Source: Corella eumyota
Taxonomy: Eukaryota > Chordata > Ascidiacea > Phlebobranchia > Corellidae
Reading direction: 5' to 3'
NCBI GenBank assembly: GCA_963082875.1
Contig: OY720098.1
Coordinates: 7,564,001 to 7,628,000, forward strand
Length of the DNA stretch: 64,000 nucleotides
This document shows, piece by piece, positions 1-10,000 of this stretch (the first letter of the stretch is position 1; every line of letters begins with the position of its first letter). Made by a program: the position numbers and the translations under genes. The notes below the pieces were generated by a model. It was not told the DNA's origin. It did no database searches and saw nothing but the letters and a program-made list of their open reading frames with translations.

Positions 1-313
1 GAGAATCTGTTTTGTAGACTTGGCAGCTGGCGGTTCTGATGATTTTGCTTTGGACTATGGTGTTGAAGTCGTTTACACTATTGAGTTAAGAGACACTGGT
101 AGATATGGATTCCTTTTACCCGAGAGCCAGGTAAAAAACAGTCGTCTTTAACAGTTTATATTTGGGGGTTTTTATTGCACTGGGCTGCAATTAATGATTT
201 TTTTATAATTGTAAGTAATCCCATTGAAATTCTGTTTTTAGATCAGTGACGTGTGTGCGGAAATGAACGTGGGAATGGACGTTATTACCAAACATATTAT
301 GGGCAAAGTTTAA
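1..313 (+). CDS. M14 carboxypeptidase, C-terminal end (partial)
   Basis: The window opens inside a zinc carboxypeptidase of the A/B type (family M14). Two coding pieces are visible: up to 130, and 242-313 with stop TAA at 311-313; the intron between has GT at 131 and AG at 240-241. The first piece contains [11 protein letters not shown] followed by [19 protein letters not shown], the segment that in this family carries the catalytic glutamate (the E of ELRDTG). The second piece encodes the last C-terminal helix. A possible acceptor TTTTGTAG at 10-17 could mark the true 5' edge of this exon. The zinc ligands and any propeptide lie outside the window, so A type and B type cannot be told apart. 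Family call is firm; substrate preference is unknown. Confidence 0.9.
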
Positions 314-317
314 AGTG

Positions 318-323
318 AATAAA
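318..323 (+). terminator. Poly(A) signal of the carboxypeptidase gene
   Basis: An AATAAA hexamer lies only five bases after the carboxypeptidase stop codon, implying a very short 3' UTR. Confidence 0.6.
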
Positions 324-892
324 TGAAAAAACTAAACTTTATTTATGTGAAAGTTGTATTGTTGTTAGACTTAGATGTATAAATTAATTGGGCGTTGAAT
401 AACTGGTTTTGTTCATATAAATTTAAACTTGAAGGTTTAGTTAATATATTTTTAGTTTTAGGTATAAAATTTTGCAAAGATGATTTACTTTAGTGTGAAT
501 AACATTTATACATATTAAAAAAACATTTTGCCATTCAGTTTTGTCCAATTGCCGCCTTAAAACTAATTTGTTCGGTATTAGAGTAAGAAAATAATTGCAC
601 GAGAGTAAAGTTTGTTAAGAAAATTGTTTTTATATAGGTGCTTACCTATGAGCTATGGTGATAATTACTATTGGATTAAACAAGCCTGGAAAAAAGGCAG
701 TTTCTATAACATTGTTATATGAAGGTTTCACTTGGTAGTGTGTTTACGTTTAAGGCCTGAAGTCAAGTTTTCCACACAAGTTTAATTTTTAGAAATTAAA
801 AAAAATGGCAGAGTTAGCAAAAAATTGTTGTAAAAAGTTTTAAAAAGCACATAAGTATTTATAGATAATAGTCAGAAAATTTAGACTTAAGG

Positions 893-1160
893 CCCGTTCA
901 CACGGCGTACGAAACGTAACGTAGTGTAAGATTTCGCAACCATTTAAAATGAACAAAGTGGTTCACACGTACGAAAGTTTGCGTAAGTTACGTAAGATTT
1001 CGTTAAGTTTTGTAGCCGAAGCGAAATTTACGCAAGATTTCGTAAGCGGTATACGTTTACTAGATATTTTGTATTTGTTAATCCCTAGAACTCGTAAAGT
1101 TACGTAACGCAACAAAGCGCAAGGCACAACGCAACGCAAGGATTAAGAAACGTACAATCA
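893..1160. repeat. Degenerate motif-rich repeat, possibly a MITE remnant
   Basis: Unlike the AT-rich flanks, this block is built from variants of ACGTAAGATTTCGT and GCGTAACG, and the string GTTCACACG occurs twice (near 897 and 962). The opening CCCGTTCACACGGCG looks like the edge of an element, but no matching inverted end or target duplication was found, so the transposon reading is inference. Confidence 0.35.
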
Positions 1161-2430
1161 AATAGTATAATACATTTTTAATATTCACTTAAAATATGGA
1201 AACAAATAAAAAAGATTTTAAAGGGCAAAAGGATTCGACAAATATAACCTCTGGTTTTCAACTCCTAAATTAAGAAATCAAAAATTTTTTTAGAAAAGTT
1301 ACAAGATTGTGAGATATTGTTTTTATGCATTCAAACGTTGTTAGTAGTAAGAAATATGTAAAAACAGCATCTTGTTTTTATTTACACAAAACTGTTCATA
1401 TATTTATATACTTCAACAGATAAATGCAGTTACGCAATATGATTTTAAAATATTATTTACACACGAAATTTATTGTCTATATTTTCAAATTTTACCAATA
1501 GTTTTAATAAAACAAAGAGACATGCTTATGCACATCTAAAATTATTTGGTGTCTAAGGGTCCCGTGGCCAGGTAGTGACGAATCTATTGAACCCTTGGTC
1601 TTTGGTTACTTTGTATGTATGGGATGTTCCTGTTAAATTACTTAAGGCTAGTAGTGTTGGACATTGCATTCTAGAGATGGGTTCTAACATTGTTGCCTGG
1701 ACAACAGTGCCAGCTAGTGCAGAGAAACGTCATGTCTTTTTTGAAATTGAAGTGTTTATGCCACTTGGCTGCTTAGACAAGCTGTGGTATGTTTTACTCT
1801 GAAATAAAAAACATTGTTATATAAAGGTTTCATTTGGGAAACCATTTTAAAAGAGTTAATATTTTATTATCTTTGGCCATGTTAAAATTATATTAAGTAA
1901 ATAAATGAAGTGAAGTTTTATAAAGTGACGTCATGATAACACTTAAGCAAAGTATTATTATTGTTTAAAACTTTTTTAGTTGAAATTTAAACCCTTTTTT
2001 GATCTAGTTTTTTTTTTAATTTTTAAATTTACATTAAAATATTCGGTATTTGCATATATTATTAGAATTATTAAGATTCCTGGTAAAACGGCAATTTGAT
2101 TAAATGGTTTTAGGTACTACTTATTATAATAAAACATTTTACAATAAGCCAACTATCGTCCGCATAAAAAAAGATATCCGGCAGTATCCGTAGATATCCA
2201 CGTTTTACCCAGACTCACACTCTGCCTTTTCAGGCAATAAGGCAGTAAGGTTTTGTAAGGTCTAATGGTAGTAACTAGTAAGTGATATTGTGCAATTGAA
2301 TAGTTATTCCGCAGACTTGTAGTCTGTTCTTTATTTAAGCATTGTAGTTACAAATAAATTGTCATTAATTCACGCTTTGGTTAGTTGCAATTTATTATTA
2401 ATTAAAATTAATCACGGTATTAATAACAAT

Positions 2431-2455
2431 CTGTCTGTCTGTCCTGTCTGTCTGT
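2431..2455. repeat. CTGT microsatellite
   Basis: Imperfect CTGT tandem units (with one CCTG interruption) lie 27 bases before the hnRNP H/F start codon, probably in its 5' UTR. Confidence 0.75.
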
Positions 2456-2481
2456 TAATAACAGATTTACAAATATTTAAT

Positions 2482-5400
2482 ATGTGTGACAATTACTCTG
2501 AAACAGAACAATATGTGGTTCGATTACGTGGGTTGCCATGGGCTGCTACTGATGAAGACATTGTGTCATTTCTATATGGATGTAATCTGGCAAATAGAAA
2601 TGCAATAAAAAAGTACAGACTGTGTAAATTAAAGAAAAAATATTATAACAAAAATATATATATAATAGTAACTAAAAAAATGTATCTTTTAGTTAAAATA
2701 AATATTTATTAAAAATACATAGGTCACTTCACAGTCTGACATTTAGCTTTTAATAAGACTGTCAGACTGTTACCCTACTCAATTTTTTGCCCTTATAAAG
2801 AATGATATAATAAAACTTTAGCGTAGTTTTACAAAAGTTCTTAAAAGAATTTATTAGTATATCACTTTTATTGCTTTTAGGCCTTTATCTAGAGAGGGTC
2901 GTTCAAGTGGGGAAGCTTATGTGGAGCTTGCTTCAGCCCAGGATTTTGATAGAGCCCTCGAAAAAGATCACGAGCGAATTGGTAGAAGGTATATTGAAGG
3001 TGTGTAAACGTTAAATTTTTATTAATTATATTTTATGGTTGTAAATATTAATTGCTATTTTGACAAGATTTTTTATTTTAGTTTTAGCTGAACATTTATA
3101 TAACTTACTTGACAATTAAATACTTTTGTATTGGTACATTTTACAAATTTTTGTTAACATTTAAATTATAAATTAGTTTTTTCTGCTACCATGGAGGAAA
3201 TGGAATTTGTTTTGGGAAGGTCAGGAAATGATGGTTACAATTCAGAGGCATCATCAGACTCACTCGTAAGAATGAGGGGTTTGCCATTTCAGTGCTCCAA
3301 GGAAGAAATAGCTCATTTTTTCACAGGTATAACTTTTTAATTAGGTGGTAATAAAAGAAGAAATATTGTTGGAAAACATTTTTTAAATGCATGCCTTTCA
3401 AATTAGACGATTTAAAGAAAGTTAAATATTTATATGGTAATAACTGCCTCAAACTTAACATGTTGGGTATAAAAAAAAACAAATTTTTAACTTATTAAAA
3501 TCAACAGCGCAAATTAAGGCGGGCTATTAAAAACATTAGTCTTCTGTAAGATGGGTGTTGTAAATTAAACTAGGCGTGTGAATGTTAATAAAAGGGTTGG
3601 AAATTGTGCCTAACGGGATAACATTGCAAGTGGATGGGAATGGGAGATGCTCGGGGACAGCTTTTGTTGAGTTTGCAAATTCGGCTTTGGCGGAAAGGGC
3701 TTTGGGAAAACACAAAGAGAAGATTGGGCACAGGTTGGTGGGCACAGATGTGGGTTTTTACTTGTACAAAACCAGGTTTTTGTATTTATAAAAAGATTTT
3801 TTGGGTCTGGGTTTTATATTGTACTAAAAAGTGGTGTAGTAAATATGATATTTAAAAAGTTAATCTGGGAGCGGGATGTGTGGGAAAGATATATCAAAGG
3901 GAAGGCTTTAAACCAACAGGTAAAGCTTGGGTACTTTTATGTTTATAATTGGGTATTGTATGTATTTTTTTTAGTGAAGACTGAAGACAATATAATTTGT
4001 TAAAATATTTATGTAAAAAAATTAGTAATTTTTTTGTTTACTATTATATCAATAATTTGTATCACTAATTTATATTTAGATACATTGAAATATATAAGAG
4101 TTCGGCTCGTGAGTTAAATGCCACAATTTATGAATATGGAGGTAACCAAAGGTCATATGGTAGTAGAGGTCGACCTGGCCCTTATGATCGACCGATGAGA
4201 GGTAATAGAGATATGCGAGGAAATCGAGGTTATAACAGAGGAGGTAGAGGGGGAGGGGGTGGTAGAATGATGGGTGATGGTGAGTTTAACAAGTTTTTTT
4301 CTGTTAAAAAATTAAAGTTTACAATTTAACTTTTATTATAAACAGTGTTTTAAAAAAATCACGGTAAATTACATATGCAATATCATGTGCAAGATTATTT
4401 TGTTTTTAGGAAATTGGGGTGATAACAGCTATGACAACAATTATGACAACAACTACGATGACGATTATACATGGGATGATGACTCTTATGGAGGCGGAAG
4501 GTTTGGAGGGAATGGGGGAGGTGGGAATCAAAGAAGCAATTACAGAAGTAACAGAGGAGGAAACATGAAGGTTTGTTATTTTAAAAAGTTTTACCATTAA
4601 AATTTTACCCTGGTTTATATCTGCACAAAACTTTTTTCTAATAAACAAAACTAGCGAAATTGTAAAATGTACAGTAAAAAAAAATTATTTGCAAACAACA
4701 GTTTTTTTTAAAGTGTTATTTATCTTAGATACAAACATTTTAAATTTTTAAATAATTGTTTATAAAACATAAATTTTTTTACAGAGAGGTCCTGGAGGAA
4801 ACAGAGGGGGAGGTGGTGGGGGTAATAACATGAGAAGAGGACAGTGGGATGACCAGGATGATTATTATGAAGAGGATGAAGGAGTTACTTCCGATTATGT
4901 TGTTCATATGTTAGGTCTTCCATTTAGGGCCAGTGATCAGGAAATAATAGATGTAAGAAAAATTAAAAAAATTGTTATCAATAAATATAAACATTTTATT
5001 TTAGAATAAAAAAAAATTTGAAATTAGTTACCTAGAAAACTTTTTGTTGAAACTTTTGTAGTTTTTCTCACCTGTTGTACCATTACGGGTGCACAGAGAA
5101 TATGGTAGAGATGGTCGAATAAGTGGGGAGGCAAATGTTGAATTCGCTTCGTTCCAAGATGCTCAAGCTGCCATGCTGAAGGATCGAGAGTCAATTCGTA
5201 AGTTTATTTTATTGCAATTAGAATATATTTTTTAAATTAAATTGTTAAAAGTATTTTAATGGTATACAGTTTAAATGTATTTTAAATGTCAATAATGATA
5301 TAGCAATAATATGTTTTTTTTTATTAGAACATCGATATATAGAATTGTTCTTGAGAGATGGGTCAGAAAATAACAGAGCACCTCCTGGTCGTGATAGACA

Positions 5401-5608
5401 ACCAAGTAAGTTCATCATATTATTGTTTAAAATATTTGCTTAATCATAGGTTGTATACAAAAACTTTTTAGCTATTATTTTTTTAACCATTTTTAATAAT
5501 CTGTAAACTGTTTTTTTAGGATACAATAGTAGAGGAGGAGGAGGAGGAGGTGGAGGTAGAGGAAGAGGCAGGGGAGGTGGTTACAACAATAGTAACAGAT
5601 ACTTTTAA
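2482..5608 (+). CDS. HNRNPH: hnRNP H/F-type RNA-binding protein, three quasi-RRMs
   Basis: A nuclear RNA-binding protein of the hnRNP H/F family, which binds G-rich RNA and regulates splicing and polyadenylation. Exons: 2482-2612, 2881-2999, 3177-3326, 3595-3733, 4080-4279, 4410-4570, 4785-4952, 5062-5197, 5328-5405, 5520-5608, giving 456 residues (human HNRNPH1 has 449). qRRM1 has [16 protein letters not shown] then [13 protein letters not shown]; qRRM2 has [16 protein letters not shown] and [11 protein letters not shown]; qRRM3 has [16 protein letters not shown] and [13 protein letters not shown], ending in HRYIELFL. Between qRRM2 and qRRM3 lies a Gly/Arg/Tyr/Asp-rich linker, and the C-terminus is a run of Gly and Arg ending NNSNRYF. 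The ATG at 2482 is the one directly before qRRM1; an in-frame upstream extension lacks an ATG and is probably UTR. GRSF1 is the main alternative, but the Gly/Tyr-rich linker favours hnRNP H/F. Confidence 0.93.
2613..2815 (+). repeat. Copy A of an unnamed ~200-bp repeat, in hnRNP H/F intron 1
   Basis: By eye this stretch aligns over about 200 bases with the reverse complement of 6868-7060. Strong blocks are GTGTAAATTAAAGAAAAA at the left, a shared ATATATATATAATA core, and CTTATAAA at the right. An inner hairpin is formed by CAGTCTGACA and TGTCAGACTG. Its left edge falls exactly on the GT splice donor of hnRNP intron 1. No target duplication was identified, so the class is unknown. Confidence 0.7.
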
Positions 5609-5908
5609 GCTATTGTCGCACAAACAATATAACCAATATTTCCACATTTTTTGCAAAGCTGATTTGTTTTAAATGTTTTAACTTTTTTTGAGAAGTAGTT
5701 TTACATTTTTATTGCAAAAAGTAAAGGATGCACAACCAACAAAACAATTGACTTTTAAACTTAGAACTGGTTAAGTTGTCTAGCCTTGTTGTTACATCAT
5801 TTAAAAATAGTACAAGCTGGGTCGTAGAATTTATTCAAGAGAAAGAAAATGAATATAATATTACATTTGTTGGATTGTTGTACTATTATTGCTGAATTTG
5901 TAAATGTA

Positions 5909-5914
5909 AATAAA
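5909..5914 (+). terminator. Poly(A) signal of hnRNP H/F
   Basis: AATAAA followed by an A-run, 300 bases after the hnRNP stop codon. Confidence 0.65.
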
Positions 5915-6867
5915 AAAAAACTTTGTATTTGTTGTGTGGTGGTTATAGTATACGTTAACGTTGTATTAGTCGAATGAATTAGGTGTAAAACATTTTAATG
6001 ACACCTAAAATCGTGCTTTTGGTACAAAACTCCGCTATTTTCTATGTTGAAAAAAATTTAAAAGTTTTTAAAAATTACATGTATAAAGTAAAAAATATAT
6101 GTATAAAGTGAAAAGTATATGTATAGGGGGAAAAAAATATTTACAAAGTAAAAGAATGTTTTTTACAATACTAACAAATGATTTTTTTATTAACTTCTAT
6201 AAAAGACAAAAAATTGCTGTTAAAATTTCTATTGATTATCTGAATGAGGATAACCTTAAATAAAATCGTCCAGGTTATCTAAACATTGCATGAATCGTTG
6301 TCAAACCCACATGGTCTCCACAAACTATAAACGTTCATGTGATTGGTCGCCTCGATACACTTCGGTAAGTTCTTTGTTTAGTTTTTAAAGAAAAAAAGGC
6401 AACGCATGCAAACAAAACACAAGTTTGTTATTAGTTCCTAAAAGGCGTTGTTTTTAGTTTTGACGTATTGAATTAGCTTTAAAAGTAAATTTAACTCAAT
6501 CTTGTAATATTTATAGCACGTGGGTTCCTTTTTCATACAAAAGATAGTCGATATAAGGTTTAGACCTGGCCGACCTTCCGCTTTTTTTAACATCGAATCC
6601 AATGTTATTGATTATTTTCGGGTTCGGGACAGGCTGACAGGGCAACAACAGACAGACAGAGAGCAGTTAGTCGCTTGCATGCGCAACACATGTTAAAGCC
6701 ACGTCGTTTGCTTGATGAGATTTAAAATGGCATATTTACTGTTAGTATAACCAAGTCTTGTCGTTCGTTTATTTACTGGATTTTTTAGACAGTTAGATAA
6801 ATAAAAATTAAAAATAAACTTAAATAATTTTTATTTCAATGTGGTAAACATGATTGTTTTTTACATT

Positions 6868-7060
6868 TTTATAAGGACAAAAAATTGGGTAGTGTAACAG
6901 TCTGACATTCTTATTAAAAAGCTAAACGCCAGACTGTAAATTAACTTATGTTTTTTTAATTAATATTAAATTTAACAAGTTGTATATATATATATTTTTA
7001 GTTATTATTATATATATATTTTTGTTGTAATATTTTTCTTTAATTTACACTGTCTGTAAC
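6868..7060 (-). repeat. Copy B of the ~200-bp repeat, abutting the MXI1 start codon
   Basis: This is the inverted partner of 2613-2815. Read on the minus strand it begins GTTACAGACAGTGTAAATT one base before the MXI1 ATG and ends TTGTCCTTATAAAA. The inner CAGTCTG hairpin is kept with a few changes. The hnRNP gene therefore lies between inverted copies about 4 kb apart. Confidence 0.7.
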
Positions 7061-7061
7061 A

Positions 7062-10000
7062 ATGCTAAAACAACCCGAGCAAAATAACTATGACATTGGC
7101 CTTCTTTTGAAGGCTGCAGAATACATTGAAACCCAAGATAAACGTGATAGAGGTAATAATTAACTTTAAAAATTTTGATAAATTTTTTAATCAAAATGTT
7201 TATTCAAAATATTATTTCAATGCTTTTTGATGATTTATTAACCAGGCTGTTTAAGCAGCCATATTTTTTTTAATAATTAGTCATGAAATATTAATAAACT
7301 TAGTTTAACATTCTTCGTTAACTTTAAGAGCATTTAGTACTTTTATGTAAAGACATGAACAATTGTTTTAATTTTCATTTATTCAATCTTATTTAGAAGC
7401 AGAACATGGTTATGCTGCCCCCGCATATCATTATGGTGATGAACCACTTCATAACAAGATGAAAACTATTAGACGATCTCAAAACAGGTATGTAAAATTT
7501 TGTCATGTTAAAATATGGAGCTGGTACATTCTAATTTACCAACTTAACATGCTTTGTGTATTATGTATGGATCTAGGTAATTTAATACTAGTTAAACAAA
7601 GCTTTTGTTTTTTAAACTAAGCATACCACATGTTCCAAAAATGGTAGGTATTGCCGCCTTGTGCAAACATAGCTTTTTTTAATGGGAAGGAGGTTGTTCT
7701 ACTTTGGATAATTCACAGTTTGGTGTGAAGACGTGTCGGGACACGCGTACCAGTTAACGTCACAAATACATGTGTGATGACTAAATGAGACTGCGTGGCT
7801 TTAAACTAGTAACAATTTAACATGGTATCTACTGGGAATTTAACTAACGAATCGTTCCCTCGTAATGTATGATAAATAATGGAGTTTTTGTTGTCTTAAA
7901 CTATAACACGAGCGTTGTATCGTTATTGTTTTGCAGCCTGGAGCGTTAACGAAACCAAGCCAGTTGTAAAAGCACGTTTTATTGCCTCGCTCAGGCATTT
8001 TTCAAAGGCCATCACGCATTAGAGATCTTAACGTAAATTAGCAAACTGGGTCATTCTAAAATTTAAATGTTTTGCATCACACGCAAATTTATCATCGTGC
8101 AATAGTACTCGTGACTTTGTTTTGAAACTGATTTTGAGTTTCTGAAATACCACGTGTTGATTATGTTGTTACCCGTATACGTGAGACTCTGCGCGTTCGC
8201 TGTATGGTAGATAAATATGCCTTTAAATTCGAAATAGCATAACGCGGTCTTGAACAACTCATTTCAACTTATTTAAAAAGGTCCTTCCCTTTAGTGCGCC
8301 CAATTATCGATATGACGTGGACTGTGACGTCATTGTTCGTTTTATTGCCGCCTTGCTGCGCGTCGTTCAAAAACGTCGTGTTTTAACGACTGTTCTTTAT
8401 TTTTAAAAGGTTTAGACAAAGCTCAAAGTGGAAAAATACCGATGTTTCAGCTTAGTAATTCGATTTTTAAACTTGTAAAACATGTTGCACCACTGCAATA
8501 GACAATTGCTTTGTTATACTTTCGCCATAAAACACACTATGTAGTCGTTGTTTTGTTCGCTGTGTTTACCAAGTATTATTTGAACATGGTGCAAATATAT
8601 TAAAAAACAAATAAATTGCAGGAGGCCTTCGCACGCATTTTGAATATTAGCATTGCGTTTTCGATATACAAACACGATCAAATAGATTGGTTGGCTGGCA
8701 AATCGATTTATTATATGACATTACAATCACCGTTATTTGTTAAAATTTTAATTAAATAACCAGGTGTCAAATATAATAGAGCCCCGTTACGCCTTTGTGA
8801 GTTTCGTTAACACTTGAATATTTAATAACCTTGTTGCGTCAACTTGTCACACCACGTCAGTGATATATAGGTCTGTATATTACAAGTATTACACCATTGT
8901 AAAAATAACATAAAAATAGCTGGTCTGGTGCGCCCACGCGATTCGACACATGGCGTAATGTTTAAGCCAGTCACGTGATGTCTCGGGGTTACTGTAAAGT
9001 AAAGTTTCCCTGGTCGGGAGTTCACCATTGGAAAATTATCGGGCGGGCCTAGACAAACGAACAGAGGTTAATTTAAATGTCGGGATTTTTACAGACTGGT
9101 ATTCTGTTTATAATTAACCTTTTATTATATTTGCTTTATTGGTAATAGAAAACCCAACCCACACGAACATATTTATTACATTTCGTTGGATTAACATCGT
9201 TCCTGTTTTTAAAAGGCGTTGTTATATAAAATTCCTTCTAAATAAACGACTTTACCAACCATGCTATTCAATCACGTGTTTAATCGATAAATCCATTTAA
9301 TTTAGTTATATTTTAATACCTTGTATCACTAATGTATCTGCACGCATAAAGGATGTTGTTGTTTTGAGTGGTAGCGGCTTATATTAATTTCCGCTGATCT
9401 ATCTATCGAGCAATTTGATAAAAGCGTTAGCACTGTAGCAGGCTTGCGCTGCTGGTAACCTGCTGTATGTACAATTCACTGTGGAACGCACGTCACTTTA
9501 TTCCGGAAACTCTAACGTTTTATTATTCATGTTTGCTTGCCTACACGTGCTTACTTGTAACGTTTAAAAGTAATTTGAATGGGATTTAAATCCGGGTTGT
9601 GTTTATGTTAACTTTAAAATACACATAAAACTGATTAAATTAATCTACCGTATATTACAACTAGTTATCGATTTAAACTTAACCATTTGTAAAATTATAA
9701 TAGTTCAAACTAACTAAAACCCACTCTTTCACCGAAAATGACATAGATTTTAACTCTTTTTTTATTTTTTTTTAGAACCTCCCACAACGAATTGGAAAAG
9801 AACCGGTAAGTACAATCGATAAACGTTTTATTACTTGGCATGCGATGTCTTTTGTGTGTTGGTACACCGATTACAGTTTAGTTCCCAACCCGACCATTTG
9901 CTCGCATGTAGGCGACCATCTTGTGTCACATGGCTTTCACGTGGATGCGATGACGCGAATGACGTCACAAACAAAGAAACAAGCGCGTCATTGTTTCCCT

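Larger units (their letters stand above)
324..2481. other. Intergenic region, carboxypeptidase to hnRNP H/F
   Basis: No gene is supported here. The stretch is AT-rich and holds a patch of CG-containing ACGTAA/TTACGT motifs (893-1160), a 28-base direct repeat (709-735 and 1810-1837), a TGACGTCA site near 1926 and a short CTGT microsatellite just before the hnRNP start codon. The 75-codon open frame at 1575-1802 starts without ATG, shows no family motif and is not called. Confidence 0.5.
5609..7061. other. hnRNP H/F 3' UTR and MXI1 upstream region
   Basis: The first 300 bases are the hnRNP 3' UTR. From about 6270 the composition becomes richer in CG and contains CACGTG at 6517-6522 and a CAGA run near 6650, consistent with promoter sequence for MXI1. 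Repeat copy B occupies 6868-7060. No further gene is seen. Confidence 0.5.

Noticed and set aside
1575-1802. 75-codon open frame upstream of hnRNP H/F
   Set aside because: No ATG start, no recognisable domain and no flanking splice sites that would join it to a gene.
3734-3791. Read-through of hnRNP exon 4 past 3733
   Set aside because: The frame stays open for about 50 bases, but the qRRM2 consensus HRYIEIYKS is restored only by splicing from 3733 to 4080.
8822-9028. Minus-strand frame in MXI1 intron 2
   Set aside because: Chance open frame in a CG-richer intron; no domain or start context.
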